Shown here: piece by piece, positions 17,171-25,652 of the stretch | Layout of the letters: every line of letters begins with the position of its first letter | Numbering within the stretch: position 1 is the stretch's first letter | Assembly (NCBI GenBank): GCA_041563475.1 | Contig: JBFFMY010000001.1 | Coordinates: 1 to 64,000 of the forward strand | Origin: CAJXZP01 sp041563475 | GTDB lineage: Bacteria; Bacteroidota; Bacteroidia; Flavobacteriales_G; Salibacteraceae | Length of the DNA: 64,000 bases | Direction of reading: 5' to 3' | Program-made: the position numbers and the translations under genes | Notes under the pieces: generated by a model | Told to the model about the DNA's origin: nothing | Seen by the model: the letters and a program-made list of their open reading frames with translations, nothing else | The model's database searches: none

Positions 17171-18097
17171 ATGAAAAAAATCTACGTTCTATTACTAGCT
17201 GTGTTACCTATTCTAACATTTGCACAATACGTTGAAAATTCAAGTTTTGAAAATTGGGAAACAGAATTAGGAAAAGACGAGCCTGTAGATTGGAATTCTA
17301 TTCAAACAGGTTTACCTGCTAATATCGCAGCCCTTGCCCCAAAGGTTATGAGCCAGTCTACCGATGCACACACTGGAATGTATAGTATAAAACTAACCTG
17401 TGTTTCTACTTTTGGAATTGTTGCCACTGGAGTGGCATCAAACGCTAGATTTTTTGCAGACTTTGACCCTACCAAAGGTTATACATTTACTGATCCAACG
17501 GATTCTAGATGGAATACTTCCGTTTCAACTCAACCGGATAGTTTGGTAGGATGGTACAAATACGAGCCTTCAGGGGCAGATATAACGGAGGTTAAAGCGT
17601 TAATTCATACCGGTGAAGCTAAAGTTCCAGATGTAGATAGTACTAATTATATCGGTAGTGCCGTTTTTCCCATTGGAAATACTACCGTATCCAATTGGAC
17701 GCGTTTTTCCGTGCCTTTTAATTACACCTCTTCAGCAACTCCGGAATATGTGATGATATTATTAAGTTCTGGTAATGGCACAAACGCTACAGCTGGAAGT
17801 GTTGCTTACTATGATGATATTGAACTTATTTATAATACTGTAAGCACTGGCGCTTCTTTAGAGGAAGAAAATATTTCTGTTTTTAGTTTTGAAAATCACA
17901 TAAATATTGATTTGCGGAAAATTCAAAATAACGAGCCGATTGCCGTTTATATTTATGATGTTTTAGGAAAACTAGTATGGAATAAACCAGTCCAAAACGG
18001 AATTGTAAATGTCGTAAACGAACTTCCATCTGGAATTTATATTTGCACCTTAAAATCAGGGGCTACAGTAATGAATAAAAAGGTTTGGGTACAATAA
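17171..18097 (+). CDS. T9SS type A sorting-domain protein
   Basis: 308 residues: signal peptide MKKIYVLLLAVLPILTFAQ, a central region of about 190 residues starting YVENSSFENWE that looks like a jelly-roll/carbohydrate-binding-like module (DAHTGMYSIKLT, YYDDIEL), and a C-terminal T9SS sorting domain of about 75 residues (AVYIYDVLGKLVW, LPSGIYICTLKSG). It lies 31 bases after the TonB receptor and is probably co-transcribed. The ENWE plus terminal YDDIEL arrangement recurs in Bacteroidota surface proteins of unknown ligand. No catalytic motif seen. Confidence 0.85.
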   Translation: MKKIYVLLLAVLPILTFAQYVENSSFENWETELGKDEPVDWNSIQTGLPANIAALAPKVMSQSTDAHTGMYSIKLTCVSTFGIVATGVASNARFFADFDPTKGYTFTDPTDSRWNTSVSTQPDSLVGWYKYEPSGADITEVKALIHTGEAKVPDVDSTNYIGSAVFPIGNTTVSNWTRFSVPFNYTSSATPEYVMILLSSGNGTNATAGSVAYYDDIELIYNTVSTGASLEEENISVFSFENHINIDLRKIQNNEPIAVYIYDVLGKLVWNKPVQNGIVNVVNELPSGIYICTLKSGATVMNKKVWVQ

Positions 18098-18119
18098 ATC
18101 TCTGCGTTAATTTTGATTT

Positions 18120-18362
18120 ATGTTAGATTCTAAAAACCAAAAAGGAATTCCACAAAATCAGCCCAATAATCCTTTACATGGGGTTAAATTAGTAGAGATT
18201 TTAGACTTTTTAGTCGATGAATACGGCTGGGATGAGCTGGGAGATCGTATTGATATTAATTGTTTTCAATCTAATCCGTCCATAAAATCTAGTTTGAAAT
18301 TTTTACGCAAAACACCATGGGCAAGAACGAAAGTAGAAAATTTGTATTTAGACAGTATTTAA
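18120..18362 (+). CDS. VF530-family (DUF2132) small protein
   Basis: 80 residues, full length for the family. The sequence HGVKLVEILDFLVDEYGWDELG, INCFQSNPSIKSSLKFLRKTPWAR matches the VF530/DUF2132 family, small helical proteins proposed to bind DNA from the Vibrio VF530 structure. Role unknown. Its 3' end overlaps the next gene by 46 bases in another frame, so the two are probably translationally coupled. Confidence 0.85.
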   Translation: MLDSKNQKGIPQNQPNNPLHGVKLVEILDFLVDEYGWDELGDRIDINCFQSNPSIKSSLKFLRKTPWARTKVENLYLDSI

Positions 18363-19216
18363 TACAAATCCATTTAACTGTTTTTTTTCTTTTCCTTCTA
18401 GTCTGGAATACCGTGGCATTTTCCCGGGATTCAGATTCCAATTTTATTCCTGTTGATTCCGTTACAAAGACCCAACCCTGGGGCAAGTTTTCTGTAAATT
18501 TAGGGGGGATTTTTTCTGGCTATTCCAGTGCAGTAACAATTGGAAGTGAACAATTAGGACTCGGACTTGCCGTTGATGTAGAACGTTTATTAGGTCTATC
18601 CGTTTCTTCTTGGGGCTTAAAAGGAACTACACAAATTAGATTCGGGAAGAAAAATCGAAGCATGTTATATCTTTCCTATTTTGGGGTACAGCGAAAATCC
18701 ACTAAAGTTTTAGAAAAAGAACTTGAAATTGGAGACATTGTCATTCCCCTTAATACATCCATCACTTCTCGGTTTAACTGGAATATATTCCAGTTAAAGT
18801 ATGATTATTCATTTTATCAAGATGATAGAGTGTCCTTAGGTGCTTCAATAGGATTGTACATTCTCCCAATTAGCTTTTCAATAGAAATTGAAAATCAAAA
18901 AGGAACTGCCCAAAGCGTATTTGCCCCTTTACCTATTCTTGGATTACGCTCGGATTTTTTGATTAGTAAAAAATTCCTTTTTCATCAAAAAGTTGATTTT
19001 CTTTATTTAAGTGCAAATGGCTTTGTGGGTAGTATTTTGGACTTTGATTTTTCTATTGAATATCGCCCGATCAAACACTTTGGGTTAGGGCTGGGTATCA
19101 ATACGGTTAAATGGCAATTATCATCAGACGGATCTGATTATCCAGGTGTTGATTTTTATGGAGATATGGAAGCGGGCTACACCGGTATCTATGCTTTTGG
19201 TAAGTTCATTTTATAA
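18317..19216 (+). CDS. Hypothetical outer-membrane beta-barrel protein
   Basis: 299 residues. The N-terminus has a basic stretch and a hydrophobic core (LTVFFLFLLVWNTVAFS) consistent with a signal peptide. The rest alternates polar and hydrophobic residues with many aromatic strand ends (SSWGLKGTTQIRFGKK, MLYLSYFGVQ, FGLGLGINTVKW) and ends GIYAFGKFIL, as in small outer-membrane barrels. No specific family recognised. The ATG at 18317 lies inside the VF530 gene; a later start would cut the signal peptide, so the overlap seems real. Confidence 0.7.
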   Translation: MGKNESRKFVFRQYLIQIHLTVFFLFLLVWNTVAFSRDSDSNFIPVDSVTKTQPWGKFSVNLGGIFSGYSSAVTIGSEQLGLGLAVDVERLLGLSVSSWGLKGTTQIRFGKKNRSMLYLSYFGVQRKSTKVLEKELEIGDIVIPLNTSITSRFNWNIFQLKYDYSFYQDDRVSLGASIGLYILPISFSIEIENQKGTAQSVFAPLPILGLRSDFLISKKFLFHQKVDFLYLSANGFVGSILDFDFSIEYRPIKHFGLGLGINTVKWQLSSDGSDYPGVDFYGDMEAGYTGIYAFGKFIL

Positions 19217-19260
19217 TGCCAACCAACTGCCCTAATCTTTTTTGATGAACTCATGGATGA

Positions 19261-19291
19261 TTTTTTGATGTATTTTAATTGAATACATTTG
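19261..19291 (+). promoter_or_regulatory. Promoter of the acetyl-CoA synthetase gene
   Basis: This is one of the best Bacteroidota promoters in the window: TTTTTTG (19261-19267, -33 type) and TACATTTG (19284-19291, perfect TAnnTTTG), separated by 16 bases. The ATG follows 23 bases later at 19315. Confidence 0.6.
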
Positions 19292-19314
19292 GAAAACGCT
19301 AATTTTTTTGAATC

Positions 19315-21222
19315 ATGAGTAACTATCACATAAAACACTTGGAAGAGTATTATAGAGTGTACAGAAAATCGGTTAGAGAACCCGAAAATTTTTGGGAAGA
19401 AATTGCCGAAGAACATTTTATATGGCGGAAGCGTTGGGACAATGTTTTACGTTGGGATTTTTCTATCCCTGAAGTAAAATGGTACGAAGGGGCAAAACTT
19501 AATATCACCGAAAATTGTATCGATCGTCATCTCTTCATTCGAGGGGATAAAACGGCTATTTTATTTGAACCAAATGATCCAAATGGAAAGGCCGAACATA
19601 TCACCTATAAACAACTTTCAGAACGTGTAAATCAATTTGCTAATGTCTTGAAAAATCATGGAGTCAAAAAGGGTGATAGAGTATGTATTTACCTGCCCAT
19701 GATTCCAGAATTGGCCATTTCAGTGCTCGCTTGTGCGCGAATTGGAGCTATTCATTCTGTTGTGTTTGCAGGGTTCTCTGCTACCGCTTTGGCTACACGT
19801 ATAAACGATAGCGATTGTAAAATGGTCCTTACTTCGGATGGCTCATTTCGTGGAAATAAAACCATCGATTTAAAAGGTATTGTAGATGAAGCTTTGGAAA
19901 GTTGTCCGGGGGTTAATTCCGTATTAGTGGCGAAAAGAATTCATTCTGAAATCACCATGAAAAACGGACGAGATGAGTGGTTGCAACCCTTATTAGACTC
20001 TGCCTCCAAAGAATGTGCTCCTGAAATCATGGATTCGGAAGATCCCCTCTTTATCTTATACACTTCGGGTTCTACAGGAATGCCAAAAGGAATGGTTCAT
20101 ACCACTGGTGGCTATATGGTGTATACCGCATATACGTTCAAAAATGTATTCAACTACCGAGAAAATGACGTGTATTGGTGTACCGCTGATATTGGATGGA
20201 TCACTGGGCATAGTTACATTGTTTATGGACCCTTGCTAAATGGTGCGACTACAGTGATGTTTGAGGGAGTCCCAAGCTACCCCGATTTTGGAAGGTTTTG
20301 GGAAGTAGTGGAAAAACATAAAGTCACCCAATTTTACACTGCCCCAACTGCCATTCGTGCTTTGGCTAAAGAAAATCTTGACTATATATCCAAGTATGAT
20401 TTATCCTCCTTAAAAGTGCTTGGAACGGTTGGAGAACCAATAAATGAAGAAGCTTGGCATTGGTATAATGACAATATTGGACAAAAAAACAGTCCAATTG
20501 TAGACACTTGGTGGCAAACCGAAACGGGTGGGATCATGCTGTCTCCCATTCCTTATGTAACACCAACCATTCCGACCTATGCCACACTTCCATTACCTGG
20601 TATTCAACCGTGTTTAATGGATGAGCATGGCCATGAAATAGAGGGAAAACAAGTTGATGGTCGCTTATGTATAAAATACCCATGGCCATCTATGGCACGT
20701 ACAATATGGGGTAATCATGAACGGTATAAAGAGACTTACTTTTCTGCATTTAAAAACATGTACTTTACTGGAGATGGCGCCTTACGCGACACGGTAGGTT
20801 ATTATAGAATCACAGGCCGAGTAGATGACGTGATTATTGTATCGGGACATAATCTCGGAACCGCTCCAATTGAAGATGCCATTAATGAGCACCCGGCAGT
20901 TGCAGAATCTGCTGTTGTTGGGTTCCCACATGACGTAAAAGGAAATGCCCTTTATGGATATGTGATTTTAAAAGAAACGGGAGAATCTAGGGACCACGAC
21001 AATCTTCGAAAAGAGATCAACCAAATGATTACGGAACATATCGGTCCAATTGCCAAACTAGACAAAATTCAATTCACAAGTGGATTGCCCAAAACGAGAT
21101 CAGGTAAAATTATGCGTAGAATTTTGAGAAAAATAGCCTGTAATGAAACAGATGATTTGGGAGATACCTCTACACTTCTTAATCCAGAAGTGGTACAAGA
21201 AATTATGGACAACGTGATATAA
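19315..21222 (+). CDS. acs: Acetyl-coenzyme A synthetase
   Basis: 635 residues, normal for ACS. It converts acetate, ATP and CoA to acetyl-CoA via acetyl-AMP in the cytoplasm. Adenylate-forming motifs are intact: P-loop-like YTSGSTGMPKGMVH, the WWQTETGG acetate/ATP segment (WQTETGG is the A5 motif), TGDGALRD, RVDDVIIVSGH hinge, and the catalytic lysine Lys598 in KTRSGKIMRR, which is the acetylation site in homologues. The acetate-pocket Trp of true ACS is present in the WWQTE run. Monocistronic, with its own promoter and terminator. Confidence 0.96.
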   Translation: MSNYHIKHLEEYYRVYRKSVREPENFWEEIAEEHFIWRKRWDNVLRWDFSIPEVKWYEGAKLNITENCIDRHLFIRGDKTAILFEPNDPNGKAEHITYKQLSERVNQFANVLKNHGVKKGDRVCIYLPMIPELAISVLACARIGAIHSVVFAGFSATALATRINDSDCKMVLTSDGSFRGNKTIDLKGIVDEALESCPGVNSVLVAKRIHSEITMKNGRDEWLQPLLDSASKECAPEIMDSEDPLFILYTSGSTGMPKGMVHTTGGYMVYTAYTFKNVFNYRENDVYWCTADIGWITGHSYIVYGPLLNGATTVMFEGVPSYPDFGRFWEVVEKHKVTQFYTAPTAIRALAKENLDYISKYDLSSLKVLGTVGEPINEEAWHWYNDNIGQKNSPIVDTWWQTETGGIMLSPIPYVTPTIPTYATLPLPGIQPCLMDEHGHEIEGKQVDGRLCIKYPWPSMARTIWGNHERYKETYFSAFKNMYFTGDGALRDTVGYYRITGRVDDVIIVSGHNLGTAPIEDAINEHPAVAESAVVGFPHDVKGNALYGYVILKETGESRDHDNLRKEINQMITEHIGPIAKLDKIQFTSGLPKTRSGKIMRRILRKIACNETDDLGDTSTLLNPEVVQEIMDNVI

Positions 21223-21231
21223 ATCGCACTT

Positions 21232-21265
21232 AGAGCCTTTGAGTTCAGAATTCAAAGGCTCTTTT
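21232..21265 (+). terminator. Rho-independent terminator after acs
   Basis: An 11-bp stem, AGAGCCTTTGA and TCAAAGGCTCT, with a 9-base loop followed by TTTT, lies 10 bases after the acs stop. Confidence 0.88.
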
Positions 21266-21348
21266 ACATTTCTATGATTTTCCTTACCCTATCTAAATTT
21301 TAAATCTGATTTTTATTCTATACTCTTGTTACACAAATTGATCTGTAT

Positions 21349-22482
21349 ATGTCTAAGGAAAATAATCATTTGAAAGAAGTCGCGCAGGTAATGTTTAAGC
21401 TAGGTGTAATTGGCTTTGGTGGACCTGCCGTTCATATTTCCATGTTGGAAGAAGAAGTGGTTGAAAAAAGAAAGTGGGTTACCCGTCAACACTTTTTAGA
21501 TTTAATTGGTGCCACAAACTTAATTCCGGGTCCCAATTCTACCCAAATGACCATGCATTTGGGTAAAGAACGTGCAGGAAATCTAGGTCTGTTTGTTGGA
21601 GGGATTTCATTCATACTGCCAGCGGTAGTAATTACTGGGTTTATAGCCTGGCTTTACAAAAGTTATGGTCATTTACCCCAATTTGAGCCATTTGTATACG
21701 GCATTAAACCTGCTGTTTTGGTCATCATTGCAGCGGCTGTGCTAAAGTTGGGAAAAAAGGCTTTAAAAAGCACGGAATTGGGCATATTGGGTGCTTTAGT
21801 TCTCATTGCCTCCCTCGCTGGGGTGAATGAAATATTAGCCTTATTAGGGGCCGGTGTTTTAGGTCTGATTTACTTCCTCATTAAAAACAATAACTCCACC
21901 GCTTCCATTGCCATTACTCCACTGATTTTTCTTCAAAACCTAACGGCTCCAATAGTTGGCTTAACCTCCGTAAAAGTGTTTTGGATTTTCTTAAAAATTG
22001 GACTTGTACTTTACGGAAGTGGATATGTTTTATTTGCCTACCTAGATGCAGAGCTTGTAACCAAAGGTTTCTTAACCCGATCTCAGTTAATGGATGCCAT
22101 TGCCGTGGGTCAATTTACTCCAGGCCCCATTCTATCTACAGCCACTTTTATTGGCTACCAAATGACAGGGTTTTATGGAGCTGTATTAGCCACAGTGGGT
22201 TTATTTCTACCTTCCTTTTTACTCGTAATGATATTGAATCCGTTAGTTCCAAAAATCAGGAAGTCCCCTACTTTAGGGTTCTTTTTAGATTCTGTAAATA
22301 TTGCCGCAGTAGCTGTAATTGCAGGTGTTTTGGTTTCTATGTCAATAGAAACCCTTACTGACTGGCGTAGCATTGTAATTGCTATTTTAAGTATTGCTGC
22401 TACCTATTTTATTCCTAAAATGAATGCGATGTGGGCCGTTTTAGGCGGGGCTATTTTAGGGTACCTTTTATTTTTGATTTAA
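21349..22482 (+). CDS. chrA: ChrA-type chromate ion transporter (CHR family)
   Basis: 377 residues with two tandem CHR domains: the first begins GVIGFGGPAVHISMLEEEVVEKRKWVT and contains NLIPGPNSTQM, the second repeats the pattern (GLVLYGSGYVLFAYL, AVGQFTPGPILSTATFIGYQ). About ten to twelve helices. The long bidomain form is a chromate/sulfate transporter that can expel chromate from the cytoplasm; chromate resistance is not certain without tests. It stands alone between two hairpin terminators, with a TACTCTTG -7-like box (one mismatch) upstream. Confidence 0.9.
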   Translation: MSKENNHLKEVAQVMFKLGVIGFGGPAVHISMLEEEVVEKRKWVTRQHFLDLIGATNLIPGPNSTQMTMHLGKERAGNLGLFVGGISFILPAVVITGFIAWLYKSYGHLPQFEPFVYGIKPAVLVIIAAAVLKLGKKALKSTELGILGALVLIASLAGVNEILALLGAGVLGLIYFLIKNNNSTASIAITPLIFLQNLTAPIVGLTSVKVFWIFLKIGLVLYGSGYVLFAYLDAELVTKGFLTRSQLMDAIAVGQFTPGPILSTATFIGYQMTGFYGAVLATVGLFLPSFLLVMILNPLVPKIRKSPTLGFFLDSVNIAAVAVIAGVLVSMSIETLTDWRSIVIAILSIAATYFIPKMNAMWAVLGGAILGYLLFLI

Positions 22483-22500
22483 ACTCCTTCCTTAGAATGA

Positions 22501-22534
22501 AAAAATCCCGACAACTTTCGTTATCGGGATTTTA
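22501..22534. terminator. Bidirectional rho-independent terminator
   Basis: Stem AAAATCCCGA (22502-22511) and TCGGGATTTT (22524-22533), flanked by A and T runs, lies between convergent chrA and the large T9SS gene. Confidence 0.85.
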
Positions 22535-22582
22535 ATCCTTTCATTAATAAGAAGCTCGTTAGGCTTCTAATTTAATCTGCAC

Positions 22583-25552
22583 CTATTGTTTCAAGATTTT
22601 AGTGCGTTGTATTAACCCCTCTCTGGAGTCGATACGTAAAATATAAACCCCACTTGTCAAATTAGAAATATCGATGGTATTTGAACTTAAACTACTTGTT
22701 CTAAAAACCACATCACCCTTTACATCAATCAAAGTTATTGCGGAGATATTAGATAATTGATCTGTTTCAATATTTAGCATTCCATTAGTAGGGTTTGGGT
22801 AAACTCGTGCTAAATTATCTACAAAAACACCTTTAATTCCATCTGGGCCCCATACGTATGGGTCTGATAATTTGGTACATCCATCACTATTTGTAATGGC
22901 AATTGTATAGGTACCAGGTTGCATAAATTCTAAAGCAAAAACATGAGGTAAGTTTGAATCTGGGGCATCAATAGAGTCCCCATTAAAAAACCATTGAAAT
23001 GTGTAATATCCTTGAAATGGAGTTCCGTAAATTAACGTATCCTGATACTCTAGTATATCCGCGGTTAAAAATGTAACAACAGGGCCTGAACCACTGGTAA
23101 ATTCATAAGTAGGGCATGCGGCAGGGAATCCAGATATTACATATTCTCCTGGAACTTTACCCCAAATAGTATCATTTGTTTCTCCTGGGATTTCTACACC
23201 ATTTACATACCACTTAAAAGAGACCCAAGTTCCTGGGAAAGCCAAGTGCATTAATGCAGAGTCACCAGGTTCGCAAAGTTCATTATTACCATAAGATGCT
23301 ACCGATGGGTTTTGAAATGCCCAAATGTCTGTCAACAATGGAGTAGATTGGCCCTTACATCCATTGGAATCAATTACTATAGCCGTTAAAAACTTCGTGT
23401 CCATTTGATAGTTACTCACGGTATCCAATGAAGAAAAATAATTCCCCGGCAAATAATCATCATCACCCATGTAAATTTGATCATACCACATAATTGTGTC
23501 ATAATCTAAATTGTTTAGGGTAAATTCAATTGGTTGATTTTGGCAGCCAATTACACTTTTAACCGAATCCCATGCAATTACATGGTTGTTATAATCAGAT
23601 AACGGAGTAATAATTTCAATTACAGGATTTACCGTAGGAGTAATAAAAACGATATTACTCTTCACTTTTAATCCATTTGGACAAGAAAGGTGTTTGGCAC
23701 TAATTTGATATGACCCATATTCAACAACATTTTGCGTATCGGAAGCAGAGTTTGTTAGCATTCCTTGATAAACTCTTTTATATCCTCCACTACCAATTAC
23801 AACACTTGCTTCAAGCCATTGTTTCGCATACCAGCTATTACCACCACTTAGTTGCAATAAAATAGTATCTCCTTCGCACATGGTTGATTGCATAGGATAT
23901 ATATAGGGCTCACGATCTAAATAACTATTAATTGTTATGCTATTTGAAGTAGTAGTAACTGCAGGACAAGATGCTGGCACAGCAACAACTCTATACTCCC
24001 CAGGAGTATCCACATTTAAATTAGCATTGGTATCATTTACCATCAATGTCCAAACCCCACTAATATTTTCATACCATTGAAAACCTTGATAATCATTTAC
24101 TAAATAACTTGGAAATAATACGTTAACTGTACTATCTACACACAAAAATTGTTGCTCATAATTATCTACTGAGAGGTACACAAATTGACTTTCCCATCCA
24201 TGAAGGTTTATGGTTTTTATTTTAGAACAACCTCCATACTCTGCTACGATAGTTACATATTTATCAGTGGCAAAAGAATGTTGGTAAACACCCGTAGGTA
24301 CATTAATCAAATGCGTTGAATTATACACGTTAAAAGTATCATGAACATACCAAGTATAGGTATATCCTTCATCTGTCAATATCATTGGCACAACGTCTCC
24401 AGGACAAAAATTATCGTAATAATTTGCACCAGTTACATCAGGGGTGATTAAGTCAACAAAATTAACCGAAACACTATTTGAAGAAATTAAAATCTCTGGC
24501 CATCCAATTGGTGAAACATCAACAAACCAATTACCATTTTGATAAGACCCGTATAAATTAATCGTAGTTGAGCCAGAGTATGATGGGTTTCCATTGAACA
24601 TCCATTGGTGAAAACCAGAATTACCAGTTGAAACGAGAGAAGTTGGCGTTCCATTACAAACATTTCCTTGTGGGTTAGTTGTAGTATTCAAGACAACAGC
24701 TGGAATATTAAATAAGGTGTCTATTACCATTCTTTCTATGGATGAAACCACACAACCAGAAGTTGTAGTTCCTTCAAATGAATAATATTTTGCTGAAGTT
24801 GTTACCGCTGCAACATATTGATTATTAATTGCCCCAGAAATTGCAATAGGATTTCCTGTACCTGTTCTTTCGTACCATTGGTAACTTGAAAAGGTTTGAT
24901 CTGAAACAAAGGTCATTTGGTTGCTGGCATATGCTCCAGAAAAGGAAGCTTCATATTCAAAAATAGTTATCGTGTTTGTAATATTTGCTGTTCCATTATT
25001 TACAATACAATGGTATGACCCAGCAGTTGTTGCCGTGTATGTGCTATTAGTTGCACCTACAATTGTGTTCGTGTCATTATACCATTGGTAGGTATATCCG
25101 CTACCTGTTGGTGCTGTAAAAATCACTGAACCAGATGTTGGGCAAATCATGCTATCGCTTGCAGTAATAACCATTGGAGAAATAACCTGAATTGGAATTA
25201 CATTTGAGTATTGCCAACCCAAAAAGCCATTAAGTCCGCCAAAAACCCAAATATCAGAATTTACAGTAATGTTTATTGAATAATCTCCATTTGCATCTGG
25301 GCCTGTCCAATTAGTAAGGATAGACCATGCTGAATTAGGAGGAAGGTATTGATTTACAGAAGGAGTACTAGTATGGGTGTAAAAATTTGTTGGTGCGGAA
25401 GAAAAAAACGACCACTTAAAAGTGACCACCGTACCAGATGTTACTTGATATGGACTAGTTAATACCGGATTTGTAATGGTTACTGTTTGTGCAACAAGCA
25501 AGGTACTTGCTAAAACAAACGCTATGGATAAATATATTTTCATTCCTTTCAT
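22583..25552 (-). CDS. Large Ig-like-repeat T9SS type A surface protein
   Basis: 989 residues. Signal peptide MKGMKIYLSIAFVLASTLLVAQ, then a Gly/Thr-rich N-terminal domain and roughly five to eight Ig-like units marked by YQWY, FQWYE, FKWYVNG and FQWFFNG cores about 80-130 residues apart, and a C-terminal T9SS sorting domain (RVYPNPTNG, ALIDVKGDVVF-like LIDVKGD, SGVYILRIDS). The layout is that of Bacteroidota adhesins with PKD/Ig-like repeats used in surface attachment or gliding. No enzyme motif seen. The start could be the second Met (MKIYLS, 9 bases downstream). The TPR-HTH regulator lies 100 bases upstream on the same strand. Confidence 0.87.
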   Translation of the reverse strand: MKGMKIYLSIAFVLASTLLVAQTVTITNPVLTSPYQVTSGTVVTFKWSFFSSAPTNFYTHTSTPSVNQYLPPNSAWSILTNWTGPDANGDYSINITVNSDIWVFGGLNGFLGWQYSNVIPIQVISPMVITASDSMICPTSGSVIFTAPTGSGYTYQWYNDTNTIVGATNSTYTATTAGSYHCIVNNGTANITNTITIFEYEASFSGAYASNQMTFVSDQTFSSYQWYERTGTGNPIAISGAINNQYVAAVTTSAKYYSFEGTTTSGCVVSSIERMVIDTLFNIPAVVLNTTTNPQGNVCNGTPTSLVSTGNSGFHQWMFNGNPSYSGSTTINLYGSYQNGNWFVDVSPIGWPEILISSNSVSVNFVDLITPDVTGANYYDNFCPGDVVPMILTDEGYTYTWYVHDTFNVYNSTHLINVPTGVYQHSFATDKYVTIVAEYGGCSKIKTINLHGWESQFVYLSVDNYEQQFLCVDSTVNVLFPSYLVNDYQGFQWYENISGVWTLMVNDTNANLNVDTPGEYRVVAVPASCPAVTTTSNSITINSYLDREPYIYPMQSTMCEGDTILLQLSGGNSWYAKQWLEASVVIGSGGYKRVYQGMLTNSASDTQNVVEYGSYQISAKHLSCPNGLKVKSNIVFITPTVNPVIEIITPLSDYNNHVIAWDSVKSVIGCQNQPIEFTLNNLDYDTIMWYDQIYMGDDDYLPGNYFSSLDTVSNYQMDTKFLTAIVIDSNGCKGQSTPLLTDIWAFQNPSVASYGNNELCEPGDSALMHLAFPGTWVSFKWYVNGVEIPGETNDTIWGKVPGEYVISGFPAACPTYEFTSGSGPVVTFLTADILEYQDTLIYGTPFQGYYTFQWFFNGDSIDAPDSNLPHVFALEFMQPGTYTIAITNSDGCTKLSDPYVWGPDGIKGVFVDNLARVYPNPTNGMLNIETDQLSNISAITLIDVKGDVVFRTSSLSSNTIDISNLTSGVYILRIDSREGLIQRTKILKQ

Positions 25553-25652
25553 AATGCTAATAATTTTTTTGCAAGAGTACTGGGAGTAAATGAATATCCG
25601 TGCGTTTTACATGTGACATAGTGTGACATGTTTTGGATAAAGTGTGACGTTT

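Noticed and set aside
21981..22361. 126-residue Cys/Arg-rich plus-strand frame inside chrA
   Set aside because: It lies wholly within the intact chrA frame with odd composition; a shadow.
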